NCBI RefSeq assembly: GCF_000725495.1
Contig: NZ_JNZD01000004.1
Span: forward strand, 434,001 to 498,000
Source: Streptomyces aureus
Lineage (GTDB): Bacteria > Actinomycetota > Actinomycetes > Streptomycetales > Streptomycetaceae
Direction: 5' to 3'
Length of the DNA: 64,000 nucleotides
Positions within the stretch are counted from its first letter, which is position 1, and each line of letters begins with the position of its first letter. Under the pieces are notes generated by a model, which was not told where the DNA came from, made no database searches, and saw nothing but the letters and a program-made list of their open reading frames with translations. Positions 18,401 to 26,255 of this stretch are shown piece after piece. The translations under genes and the position numbers were made by a program.

Positions 18401-18510
18401 GGTACGGGACGCGACGCGCCTCCGATGGATACGGGACCCGGCACACCGCCGATGGGTAGGGAACGCGCCACGCCGTCGGCGAGTACGGAGCGCGACCGAA
18501 CGGCGACGCT
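18401..18510. repeat. Degenerate ~28-bp tandem repeat after the thioesterase gene
   Basis: Four units beginning GGTACGGGAC, ATACGGGACC, TAGGGAACGC and TACGGAGCGC repeat at about 28 bp, each ending CGATGG-like. The whole gap 18354-18937 (584 bp) has no convincing coding frame. Apart from this array and the palindrome at 18822 it should contain the promoter and 5' leader of the peptide operon, but I cannot place a -10/-35 with confidence. Confidence 0.6.
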
Positions 18511-18821
18511 CCGCCGACGAAGCGCGGCGGAATCCCGGATTCAGGGAATCTGCACAGCCCGTGCCCAGCGGGGTCACCCCGGTCCGGGGATCTGCACACG
18601 CGCACGCCCCCCTGTGTACCGATGGGCCGGGACTGTCCGATTCGGCGTGGCGGGGGCAAGGGAACGGATGAACCGATGCCGCGCAGCATGTGAAGAAGTG
18701 GCCCGAGCCGCGTGTGCGGCCCTGCACGCTTCCCCGCTCTTGGAGCACAAATTCCCAGGTGAGAGCCCTGGTTGAGTGGAAGCCCGGCGAGCGGCCGTGC
18801 TTTGATCCGTGGCACCGCGGA

Positions 18822-18857
18822 GGTCGCGGTGCGGCTCCCGGGAGCCGCACCGCGACC
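18822..18857. promoter_or_regulatory. Perfect 36-bp palindrome upstream of the peptide operon
   Basis: GGTCGCGGTGCGGCTCCC (18822-18839) is followed directly by its exact reverse complement (18840-18857), an 18-bp perfect inverted repeat with no spacer. It ends 80 bp before the precursor start. As RNA it would be a very stable hairpin in the 5' leader, as an attenuator or as a terminator insulating the operon; as DNA it could be a dyad operator. Confidence 0.75.
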
Positions 18858-18937
18858 CACGGTGGCGGCCGTCGTCTGTCCCCCAGAGGGGGCCGCTCTC
18901 CCCCCTTGTGAAGACCCATATGAAGGGAAGTTCCGTC

Positions 18938-19153
18938 ATGAACTCCACCCCCCGTGTCGAGACCGCCGAGATCTCCGACGCCGACCTCGACAACGTGTCC
19001 GGTGGCCTCTCGCTGAACGCCGTCGGCACCGTCACCGGTCTGGTGGACGGCGTTGCCCCGGTCTCCGGCATCGTCGGCACGGCCGTCGGCACCGTCGAGG
19101 GTGTGACCGGCCTGAACACCGCCCCGGTCACCGGCCTGGTCGCCGGTCTCTGA
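18938..19153 (+). CDS. Double-glycine precursor peptide, Cys-free Gly/Val/Thr-rich core
   Basis: The gene encodes a 71-residue secreted-peptide precursor. The acidic leader 'VETAEISDADLDNVSGG' (7-23) has the L-x-x-V-S-G-G pattern of C39-cleaved leaders. Cutting after Gly22-Gly23 would free a 48-residue core (start LSLNAVGTVT, end PVTGLVAGL) made of Gly, Val, Thr, Ala and Leu with recurring V-T-G-L and V-G-T steps and no cysteine. Databases tend to label related peptides 'type A2 lantipeptide', but without Cys no lanthionine can form and no synthetase is nearby. ATG at 18938 has AAGGGAAG at about 8 nt. The membrane-fusion, C39-ABC and second ABC genes follow directly, making export and leader removal very likely. 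Biological activity is unknown. Confidence 0.82.
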   Translation: MNSTPRVETAEISDADLDNVSGGLSLNAVGTVTGLVDGVAPVSGIVGTAVGTVEGVTGLNTAPVTGLVAGL

Positions 19154-19173
19154 TCGCGTTTCACGCCGCCTGG

Positions 19174-19205
19174 AGTCCCGGAACCGCCCCACAGGTTCCG
19201 GGACT
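19174..19205 (+). terminator. Intercistronic stem-loop after the precursor gene
   Basis: AGTCCCGGAACC and GGTTCCGGGACT form a perfect 12-bp stem with an 8-nt loop, 20 bp after the precursor stop and 41 bp before the membrane-fusion gene. It probably acts as a partial terminator or 3' stabiliser giving excess precursor mRNA over exporter mRNA, as in many bacteriocin operons. Confidence 0.7.
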
Positions 19206-19246
19206 TCCGGGTGCCGTACGCCCCTCGAACAGGTGAGAAGCATCCC

Positions 19247-20056
19247 GTGCAGTTCCGCCAACAGGCCCTCGCCAAGCTGCGGTCGCCCGAAGAACTCGAC
19301 CTTCCGGTGCGCTTCGCCCGCCCGCAGGGCCGGCTCGTCCTCGCCGTGACCGTTCTCGCCATGGCCGCCGCCTCGGTGTGGGCCGTGACCGGCACGGTCG
19401 CCTCCACCGTCGGCGCACCCGCCGTCCTCACCCACGCGCAGGGCAGTTACATCCTGCAGAGCCCGGTCGCCGGGCAGGTCACAGCGGTCCTCGTGAAGGA
19501 GGGCGAACTCCTCCCCGCGAACGCCCCCGTGCTGAAGGTGCGTACCCGGCAGGGAGAGACGGCCGTCGTGCGCTCGGTCGCCGCGGGCCGCGTCACCGCC
19601 CTGGCCGCCGCCATCGGCGCCATCATCCCGACCGGAGCGGACGTGGCCGCCGTGGAGAAGGTCGCGCACGCCGGCGACCCCCTGTACGCGACGGTGTACG
19701 TGTCCGCCGCGAGCGCCCCTTCCATTCCCGCCGACGCCGCCGTCGACCTCACCGTCCAGTCGGTGCCCTCCCAGCGGTACGGAGTGCTGCGCGGCCATGT
19801 GAAGGCGGTGGGCGCCGCCGCCCAGACCCGGCAGCAGATCAGCGCCTATCTCGGCGACGCCCAACTGGGCGAGCAGTTCAGCGAGAAGGGCAGGCCGGTG
19901 GCCGTACTGGTCCGGCTCGACCGGTCCCCCACCACCCCCAGCGGTCTGACGTGGTCCTCCGCGGACGGGCCGCCGCACGCGCCGGCCTCCATGACGCCGG
20001 CCACGGCCTCGATCCGCCTCGCCGGCCAGCGCCCCGTCGACTGGCTCCTGCCGTGA
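19247..20056 (+). CDS. HlyD-like membrane-fusion protein of an NHLP-type exporter
   Basis: This 269-residue periplasmic-adaptor-type protein has a cytoplasmic N-terminus (about 1-30, including 'LRSPEELDLPV'), one membrane anchor (about 32-58, 'LVLAVTVLAMAAASVWAVTG') and an extracytoplasmic biotinyl-lipoyl-like beta domain ('SPVAGQVTAVLVKEGELLPA', 'GRVTALAAAIG'). The 'RSPEELD' start is characteristic of the NHLM/NHLP bacteriocin secretion protein family. It would link the ABC exporters to the outside. GTG at 19247 lies downstream of AGGTGAG. The gene overlaps the C39-ABC gene by 4 nt (GTGA), so the exporter is translated as a unit. Confidence 0.88.
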   Translation: MQFRQQALAKLRSPEELDLPVRFARPQGRLVLAVTVLAMAAASVWAVTGTVASTVGAPAVLTHAQGSYILQSPVAGQVTAVLVKEGELLPANAPVLKVRTRQGETAVVRSVAAGRVTALAAAIGAIIPTGADVAAVEKVAHAGDPLYATVYVSAASAPSIPADAAVDLTVQSVPSQRYGVLRGHVKAVGAAAQTRQQISAYLGDAQLGEQFSEKGRPVAVLVRLDRSPTTPSGLTWSSADGPPHAPASMTPATASIRLAGQRPVDWLLP

Positions 20057-22278
20057 GCCCCGCGCGGGAGAGCCGCGGCCGGCGCCGCGCCGCCGAGCCG
20101 GCCCGGCGCACCGTGCCCCGCAGCGGACCCAGGCGCGTCCGCACGCCCACAGTGCTCCAGATGGAGGCCGTGGAGTGCGGTGCCGCGTCCCTCGCCATGG
20201 TGCTCGCACACCACGGCCGGCACGTCCCGCTCGAGGAACTGCGCATCGCCTGCGGGGTCTCCCGCGACGGTTCGCGGGCGAGCAACCTGCTGAAGGCGGC
20301 GCGTGGTTACGGTCTGACGGCCAAGGGCATGCAGATGGACACGGCCGCGCTCGCCGAGGTGCGGGGTCCCGCGATCCTGTTCTGGGAGTTCAACCACTAC
20401 GTCGTGTACGACGGGACGGGGCGCCGCTTCGGACGCCGGGGCGTGTACGTCAACGACCCGGGCAAGGGCCGTCGTTTCGTGCCCATGGACGACTTCGACT
20501 CCAGTTTCACCGGGGTCGTCCTGGTCATGGAGCCGGGTCCCGCATTCCGCAAGGGAGGCCGCAGGCCCGGAGTGCTGGGCGCCATGCCGGCCCGGCTGCG
20601 CGGCACTTCGGGCACGATGCCCGCCGCCGTGCTGGCGAGTCTGCTGCTGGTGGCGGTCGGCGCGGCGGTGCCCGCGCTGAGCCGGACGTTCATCGACCAG
20701 TATCTGATCGGCGGTCAGAGCTCGCTGCTCGGCGTGCTGTTCGCCTCGATGGGCGCCGCCGTCCTGCTGACGGTGGTGCTGACCTGGCTGCAGCAGGCGA
20801 ACCTGCTGCGCGGCCGGATCATCTCCTCGACGCTCTCCAGCGCCCGCTTCCTGCGCCATCTGCTGCGGCTGCCGGTCACCTTCTTCTCCCAGCGCAGCCC
20901 GGCCGACCTGGTGCAGCGGCTCCAGTCGAACGACGCGGTGGCCGAGACGCTGGCGCGCGACCTGGCCGCCGCGGGGGTGGACGCGGTCGTCGTCGTCCTC
21001 TACGCCGTGCTGCTCTACACCTACGACCCCCAGCTCACCGCCGTCGGCGTCGGGGTCGCGCTGCTGAACGTGGTGGCCATGCGGGTGGTGGTCCGGCTAC
21101 GCGCGACCCGCACCGCCAAGCTGCGCGCCGACACCGCCCGGCTCACCAACACCGCATACACCGGGCTGCAGTTGATCGAGACGATGAAGGCCACCGGCGG
21201 GGAGGACGGCTACTTCCGCAAGTGGGCGGGTCAGCACGCGACCACGCTGGACGAGCAGCAGCGCCTCGGGGTGCCGAGCGCCTGGCTCGGGATCGTCGCG
21301 CCGACGCTCGCCATGCTCAACAGCGCGCTGATCCTGTGGATCGGCGGCCTGCGGGCGGTCGAGGGACAGGTCTCGGTGGGACTGCTGGTCGCCTTCCAGG
21401 CCCTGGTCACGCGGTTCACGGCGCCGGTCACGCGGCTCAACGGCGTGGCCGGCCGGGTCCAGGACTTCGCGGCCGACGTGGCCCGGCTCAAGGACGTGGA
21501 GAACTTCCGGGCCGACCCGCTCTACGCCCGTCCGGGCGCCGACGGCTCCACCCGGCGGCTGCGCGGCGAGGTGGAGCTGGAGAACATCACCTTCGGCTAC
21601 AGCCCGCTGGACGAACCGCTCCTCAAGGGGTTCTCGCTGACGGTCGGCCCGGGCCGCCAGGTCGCCCTGGTCGGGGGCTCGGGCAGCGGCAAGTCGACGG
21701 TGTCCCGGCTGGTCTCGGGCCTGTACACACCCTGGGAGGGCACGATCCGCATCGACGGCCGGCGGCTGGAGGACATCCCGCGCGGGGCGCTGGCCGCGTC
21801 CGTGTCGTTCGTGGACCAGGATGTGTTCCTCTTCGAGGGCACGGTCCGCGACAACGTGGCCCTGTGGGATCCCTCGATCCCCGACGACGCGGTGACCGCC
21901 GCCCTGCGGGACGCGGCGCTGTACGACGTCGTCGCGCGCCGCCCCGGCGGGATCCACAGCCGGGTCGAGCAGGACGGCCGGAACTTCTCCGGAGGCCAGC
22001 GACAACGCCTGGAGATCGCGCGGGCGTTGGTGCGCAGGCCCAGCGTGCTGGTGCTCGACGAGGTGACCAGCGCCCTGGACGCGGAGACGGAGCAGACCGT
22101 CATGGACAACCTGCGCCGGCGCGGCTGCGCCTGCGTGGTGATCGCCCACCGGCTCAGCACCGTACGGGACAGCGACGAGATCGTCGTGCTCGAACACGGC
22201 TCGGTCGTGGAACGCGGGCGGCACGAGGCACTGGTGGCGGCCGGCGGCCCGTACGCCGGTCTGGTCAGGGAGCGTTGA
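20053..22278 (+). CDS. NHLP-type peptidase-containing ABC exporter (C39-TM-NBD)
   Basis: This 741-residue bifunctional exporter removes double-glycine leaders and transports the core peptide. The C39 cysteine peptidase domain (about 31-165) has oxyanion Gln36, catalytic Cys42 in 'VECGAASLAMVLAHHG', His115 ('WEFNHYVVYDG') and Asp135 ('VNDPGKG'), so it should be active. A six-TM ABC domain (about 190-480) follows, then the nucleotide-binding domain: Walker A 'GGSGSGKST' (about 541-549), signature 'FSGGQRQRLEIARAL' (about 645), Walker B 'VLVLDEVTSALD' (about 667) and H-loop 'VIAHRLSTV'. GTG at 20053 overlaps the preceding stop. One base separates it from the next ABC gene, its probable heterodimer partner. 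Confidence 0.93.
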   Translation: MSPARESRGRRRAAEPARRTVPRSGPRRVRTPTVLQMEAVECGAASLAMVLAHHGRHVPLEELRIACGVSRDGSRASNLLKAARGYGLTAKGMQMDTAALAEVRGPAILFWEFNHYVVYDGTGRRFGRRGVYVNDPGKGRRFVPMDDFDSSFTGVVLVMEPGPAFRKGGRRPGVLGAMPARLRGTSGTMPAAVLASLLLVAVGAAVPALSRTFIDQYLIGGQSSLLGVLFASMGAAVLLTVVLTWLQQANLLRGRIISSTLSSARFLRHLLRLPVTFFSQRSPADLVQRLQSNDAVAETLARDLAAAGVDAVVVVLYAVLLYTYDPQLTAVGVGVALLNVVAMRVVVRLRATRTAKLRADTARLTNTAYTGLQLIETMKATGGEDGYFRKWAGQHATTLDEQQRLGVPSAWLGIVAPTLAMLNSALILWIGGLRAVEGQVSVGLLVAFQALVTRFTAPVTRLNGVAGRVQDFAADVARLKDVENFRADPLYARPGADGSTRRLRGEVELENITFGYSPLDEPLLKGFSLTVGPGRQVALVGGSGSGKSTVSRLVSGLYTPWEGTIRIDGRRLEDIPRGALAASVSFVDQDVFLFEGTVRDNVALWDPSIPDDAVTAALRDAALYDVVARRPGGIHSRVEQDGRNFSGGQRQRLEIARALVRRPSVLVLDEVTSALDAETEQTVMDNLRRRGCACVVIAHRLSTVRDSDEIVVLEHGSVVERGRHEALVAAGGPYAGLVRER

Positions 22279-22279
22279 G

Positions 22280-25108
22280 ATGACCACGGTCGACGAAGGC
22301 GTCCACGGGCAGGACGTGGTGCTCGGCGCGCTGGGCGGCATGGGAACGCCGGTCGGGCTGGAGGGTCTGAGCCGTCTCGATCTGGAGGGCCCGCAGGTCC
22401 TGTGGCTGGTGGTGGCGGGTGCCATGGACCTGTTCGCGGTCGACGCCGCCCAGCGGGGTCACTGGCACCACCTGGGCCGGCTGGAGCCGGGTTCCCTGCT
22501 GCTCGGTCCGGTGACGGGGCCTCAGCACACGCTGGTGGGGCGGCCGTTGCGCGGCTGCGAGCTGCGCCGGATCGCCCTGCGCGAGCTGCACCGGCCGCCC
22601 GAGGCCCCGACCTGGTCGTACGACGCCTACGGCAACCCGCAGTTGGTGCCGCCGGCCTCGAGCCCGCTGGAGCACGCGCTCGCGCTCGGCGTCGGGCGCG
22701 GTCTCTCCGTTCTCCTCCAGGCGCCGACGGCCGGCGAGTACTCCGCGGCGCTCACCGACGACGACGTGTTCTGGATGAGCGTCCCGCCGGGGAGCGTGCA
22801 GTACGGCGGGCTCTACGGGGCCGAGGCCGCGGCCGATCTGCTGATGGACTCCGGTGTCTGGCAGGGCATGGTCGACCGGCAGTACCGGCTGCTGTCCACG
22901 CTGGACCGCTGGATCGAGGAGCTGGAGGCCGGTCACGAGGACCGCGCGGCGGCGGGCATCAGAGCCGGCGAGGCCGTCCGCGACCAGGCCGACCGCACCC
23001 TGATCGCCTCGATCGGCAGGAAGCCGGCGAAGCGCCCGACCGCGGCCGAGACCGACGCCACGTACGCGGCCTGCGAGCTGGTCGCCCGGGCGGCCGGGAT
23101 CACCCTGGCCGAACGGCCGGCCGCCGGCACGGAGAGCGAACGGATCGACCCGGTCGAGCGGATCGCGCTCGCCGCCCGGCTGCGCACCCGCGCCGTCCGT
23201 CTCGACGGGCGCTGGTGGCGTGACGACATCGGCCCGCTGGTCGGCACCCGCGCGGTGTCCGGGGCGCCGGTCGCCCTGCTGTGGCGGCGCGGCGGCTATG
23301 TGGCCGTGGCCCCGTCGTCCGGACGGGAGACACCGGTCGAGAAGGCCAACGCGACGGAGTTCGAGCCGCGGGGCGTGATGCTCTACCGGCCGCTGCCCGA
23401 GCGCCGGCTCGGACCGCTGGGGCTGCTGCGGTTCTGCCTCACCGGCACGGGCGGGGATCTGCGGAACCTCGCGGTCGCCTCGCTGGTGACGGTGGCGATC
23501 GGGGCGCTGGTGCCCGTCGCGACCGGCCGGGTGCTCGGCGACTACGTGCCGCGGGCCGAGCACGGGCCGATCGCGCAGGTCTGTCTCGCGCTGATGGTCA
23601 CGAGCGTGGTGTCGGCGGCGTTCATGCTGCTGCAGAACCTCACCCTGCTGCGACTGGAGGGCCGGATCGAGGCCACGCTCCAGCCGGCGGTGTGGGACCG
23701 GCTGCTGAGGCTGCCCACCGCGTTCTTCACCACCCGCTCGACCGGTGAGCTCGCGAGCGCGGCGATGGGGGTGAGCGCGATCCGCCGGCTGCTGGCGGGG
23801 ATCGGCCCCACGCTCGCGCAGGCGGGCACGGTCGGCGCGATGAACCTGGGTCTGCTGCTCTGGTACAGCGTGCCGATGGCGCTGGCCGCGATCGGCATGC
23901 TCGTGGTCGTGGCCGCCCTGTTCCTGGGGCTCGGCCTGTGGCAGGTGCGCGGGCAGCGCCGTCTGGTGGTGCTGGGGAACAAGCTCAACAACCAGGCCTT
24001 CCAGACGCTGCGCGGTCTGCCCAAGCTGCGGGTCGCGGCGGCCGAGAACTACGCCTACGCGGCCTGGGCGGGCTCCTTCGCCCGCAGCCGTGAGCTCCAG
24101 CAGCGGGTGGGCCGGGTCAAGAACCTGACGACGGTGATGGGCGCGGTGTACCTGCCGCTGTGCTCCCTGCTGATGTTCATGCTCCTCGCGGGTCCGGCCC
24201 GCGGTTCGCTGTCGGCGGCCGACTTCCTCACCTTCAACACGTCGATGACGATGCTGCTGACGTCGGTCGCCCAGATCACCGGCGCGCTCGTCTCGGCGGC
24301 GGCCGCGCTGCCGATGTTCGAGGAGATCAGGCCGGTGCTCGACGCGGCGCCCGAGGTGCGCGGGGCGAGTACGCGCCCCGGTGTGCTGTCCGGAGGGGTC
24401 GAGGCACGACGGCTGTCGTTCCGGTACGCCGACGACGGCCCGCTCGTCCTCGACGACGTCTCGTTCGCCGTCCGGCCGGGCGAGTTCGTGGCGATCGTGG
24501 GCCCGAGCGGCTGCGGCAAGTCCACCCTGCTGCGACTGCTGATCGGCTTCGAGAAGCCGGTGTCCGGCAGTGTGCTCTACGACGGCCAGGACCTGGCGGC
24601 CCTGGACCCCTCCGCCGTGCGGCGGCAGTGCGGGGTGGTGCTCCAGCACGCGCAGCCGTTCACCGGCTCGCTCCTCGACTGCATCTGCGGCACCGAGGCG
24701 TACACGCCGGAGGAGGCGATGGAGGCGGCGGAGATGGCGGGCCTGGCCGACGACATCCGGCGGATGCCGATGGGGCTGCACACCCTGGTGTCGGGCTCCG
24801 GCGCGCTCTCCGGCGGCCAGCGCCAACGCCTCATGATCGCCCAGGCGTTGATACGCCGGCCGCGCATCCTCTACTTCGACGAGGCGACCAGCGCCCTGGA
24901 CAACGCGACCCAGCGCACGGTGATCGAGAGCACCAAGGCGCTGGACGCGACCCGGGTGGTGATCGCGCACCGGCTGTCGACCGTGCTGGACGCGGACCGG
25001 GTCGTCGTGATGGAGAACGGCCGGATCGCCCAGCAGGGCCCGCCGGCCGAGCTGCTGGCGGACACGGGCGGGCGGCTGCACGAGCTGGTGCGGCGCCAGC
25101 TGGCCTGA
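22280..25108 (+). CDS. NHLP-type ABC exporter subunit without peptidase
   Basis: This 942-residue ABC transporter half has a long N-terminal region (about 1-370) in place of C39. Its start resembles a cupin/cNMP-binding-like fold ('LWLVVAGAMDLFAVD', 'LEPGSLLLGP'), typical of the ATP-binding partner of NHLM bacteriocin systems. TM segments occupy about 390-670. The nucleotide-binding domain has Walker A 'GPSGCGKST' (about 741-749), signature 'LSGGQRQRLMIAQAL' (about 842), Walker B 'ILYFDEATSALD' and H-loop 'VIAHRLSTV'. ATG at 22280 is one base after the previous stop. It most likely pairs with the peptidase-containing subunit. The N-terminal domain may sense a ligand or bind the precursor; that is inference. 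Confidence 0.92.
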   Translation: MTTVDEGVHGQDVVLGALGGMGTPVGLEGLSRLDLEGPQVLWLVVAGAMDLFAVDAAQRGHWHHLGRLEPGSLLLGPVTGPQHTLVGRPLRGCELRRIALRELHRPPEAPTWSYDAYGNPQLVPPASSPLEHALALGVGRGLSVLLQAPTAGEYSAALTDDDVFWMSVPPGSVQYGGLYGAEAAADLLMDSGVWQGMVDRQYRLLSTLDRWIEELEAGHEDRAAAGIRAGEAVRDQADRTLIASIGRKPAKRPTAAETDATYAACELVARAAGITLAERPAAGTESERIDPVERIALAARLRTRAVRLDGRWWRDDIGPLVGTRAVSGAPVALLWRRGGYVAVAPSSGRETPVEKANATEFEPRGVMLYRPLPERRLGPLGLLRFCLTGTGGDLRNLAVASLVTVAIGALVPVATGRVLGDYVPRAEHGPIAQVCLALMVTSVVSAAFMLLQNLTLLRLEGRIEATLQPAVWDRLLRLPTAFFTTRSTGELASAAMGVSAIRRLLAGIGPTLAQAGTVGAMNLGLLLWYSVPMALAAIGMLVVVAALFLGLGLWQVRGQRRLVVLGNKLNNQAFQTLRGLPKLRVAAAENYAYAAWAGSFARSRELQQRVGRVKNLTTVMGAVYLPLCSLLMFMLLAGPARGSLSAADFLTFNTSMTMLLTSVAQITGALVSAAAALPMFEEIRPVLDAAPEVRGASTRPGVLSGGVEARRLSFRYADDGPLVLDDVSFAVRPGEFVAIVGPSGCGKSTLLRLLIGFEKPVSGSVLYDGQDLAALDPSAVRRQCGVVLQHAQPFTGSLLDCICGTEAYTPEEAMEAAEMAGLADDIRRMPMGLHTLVSGSGALSGGQRQRLMIAQALIRRPRILYFDEATSALDNATQRTVIESTKALDATRVVIAHRLSTVLDADRVVVMENGRIAQQGPPAELLADTGGRLHELVRRQLA

Positions 25109-25112
25109 GGTC

Positions 25113-25649
25113 TCAGTCCGCTCCCGGCACCGGGGCGCCGGACGGGAAGCCCGCCGCGACGCAGGCGTCGTAGATCTCCTTCCAGACCGCCCTTCCACCG
25201 CCGTGCGGGCCCGCGGAGGTCTGACCTCGGACGGCGGCGTCGAGGGCGGTCAGGCACACCTCCCAGCCGGCGGCGTTGCGGGCGGCGGTGTCCGCGGCGG
25301 CGAGCACGTCGGTGAGCGTGAAGCGGGTGCGGCCGGGGCCCAGGGCTTCGAGGTCGAAGCGCAGTTCGTCGCCGCCCCACGCGAACGAGAGATGGCGGGG
25401 CGGGTCGACGGCGAGGACGCGTCCCGTCGACTCCGGCATGTTCGGATCGCCGCTGAAGGTGATCGTGCCGCCGGGGCGCAGGTCGATCTCGGCGCGGGAG
25501 GGGAACCAGCGGGCGAGTTCCCCGGGGTCGGTCACGAACCGCCAGACGTGGTCGACGGCCCGGTCGTGGACGCGGCCGAAGCGCACGGCGGGGCGGCCGT
25601 CGTCGAGGGTGAGGTACGTCCCGGTGGGGGCGCCGGCTTCGTCGGACAC
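25113..25649 (-). CDS. SRPBCC/AHSA1-family (START-like) protein
   Basis: This 178-residue protein has an Aha1/SRPBCC helix-grip fold: 'HDRAVDHVWRFVTDPGELARWFPSRAEI', 'GGTITFSGD', 'RVLAVDPPRHLSFAWGGDELRFDLE' and 'TRFTLTDVL', ending with 'GWEVCLTALDAAV'. Members bind hydrophobic ligands or act as stress-linked co-chaperone-like proteins; no specific function can be assigned. GTG at 25649 has AAGGAC at 8 nt. The stop is 5 bp from the end of the convergent ABC gene. Upstream it is divergent from, and separated by only 114 bp from, the small gene at 25764. Confidence 0.82.
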   Translation of the reverse strand: MSDEAGAPTGTYLTLDDGRPAVRFGRVHDRAVDHVWRFVTDPGELARWFPSRAEIDLRPGGTITFSGDPNMPESTGRVLAVDPPRHLSFAWGGDELRFDLEALGPGRTRFTLTDVLAAADTAARNAAGWEVCLTALDAAVRGQTSAGPHGGGRAVWKEIYDACVAAGFPSGAPVPGAD

Positions 25650-25763
25650 GGTGATCAGTCCTTCGGTGAGGGGGTTCTCGGTCCGGGGCCTGCCCGAGGC
25701 ACGGGGCTTGTCCGAGGCGCGGGCAGGGTCCAGGCGTTCCGCGAACGCACCCGCGAGGACCGC

Positions 25764-26096
25764 ATGGAGGTCGCCCGCGAGGCGGAGCACCGCTTCGGCA
25801 AGAAGGTCTCCTGGGGCGTGGAGTGCGGCACCGAACGCGCCCTGTTCACCCATGTCGCCGCCCCCGTCATGACCCGTCTGCGCCAGCCCGAGCGCCAGGT
25901 CCTCGACACGCTCGTGGCGGCCGGGGTCGCCCGCAGCCGCAGCGACGCCCTGGCCTGGTGCGTGCGCCTCGTGCAGCGGCACACGGACGACTGGCTGGGC
26001 GACCTGCGCGACTCGCTGGAGCAGGTGCAGCGCGTCCGCGCCCAGGGCCCGGACACCGACCCGGGGGACGCTCCCGGCGACGACGACGGGGAATGA
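25764..26096 (+). CDS. Conserved hypothetical protein, possibly 5'-truncated
   Basis: The 110-codon frame has almost exclusively G/C third positions and a coherent protein: 'MEVAREAEHRFGKKVSWGVE', 'APVMTRLRQPERQVLDTLV', 'AGVARSRSDALAWCVRLVQ' and an acidic tail. The second half ('RSRSDALAWCVRL') resembles a ribbon-helix-helix or swapped-hairpin DNA-binding helix pair. ATG at 25764 has AGGACC close upstream. High third-position GC and the phrase 'AFRERTREDR' continue in frame back to about 25725 with no start codon, so the original protein may have been longer. No function is assigned. Confidence 0.65.
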   Translation: MEVAREAEHRFGKKVSWGVECGTERALFTHVAAPVMTRLRQPERQVLDTLVAAGVARSRSDALAWCVRLVQRHTDDWLGDLRDSLEQVQRVRAQGPDTDPGDAPGDDDGE

Positions 26097-26101
26097 CCCG
26101 G

Positions 26102-26126
26102 CCGGGGCACACCCCGGGCGCCCCGG
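26102..26126. terminator. Weak hairpin after the hypothetical gene
   Basis: CCGGGG-CACA-CCCCGG (26102-26117) forms a 6-bp stem, with an alternative CCGGGGC/GCCCCGG pairing to 26126. It lies 6 bp after the stop. The remaining 26127-26255 shows nothing else. Confidence 0.35.
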
Positions 26127-26255
26127 ACAGCCGCGGCCGGGGCGACGCCGCCGACGACCGTGAACGACCCGGTCGGAAGAACACCCACGGGACGGCCGAC
26201 GACCCGGACGGCGGCTTCCGGCCACCCCCGCCGGGTCACCGCGCCCGGTGGTACG

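Noticed and set aside
18938..19153. Lantibiotic (lanthionine) assignment for the precursor
   Set aside because: No cysteine in the core and no LanM/LanB/LanC-like gene nearby.
22265..25198. 977-codon minus-strand frame opposite the second ABC gene
   Set aside because: It mirrors the ABC codons, is Arg/His/Gln-rich with no domain, and the plus strand has full ABC motifs.
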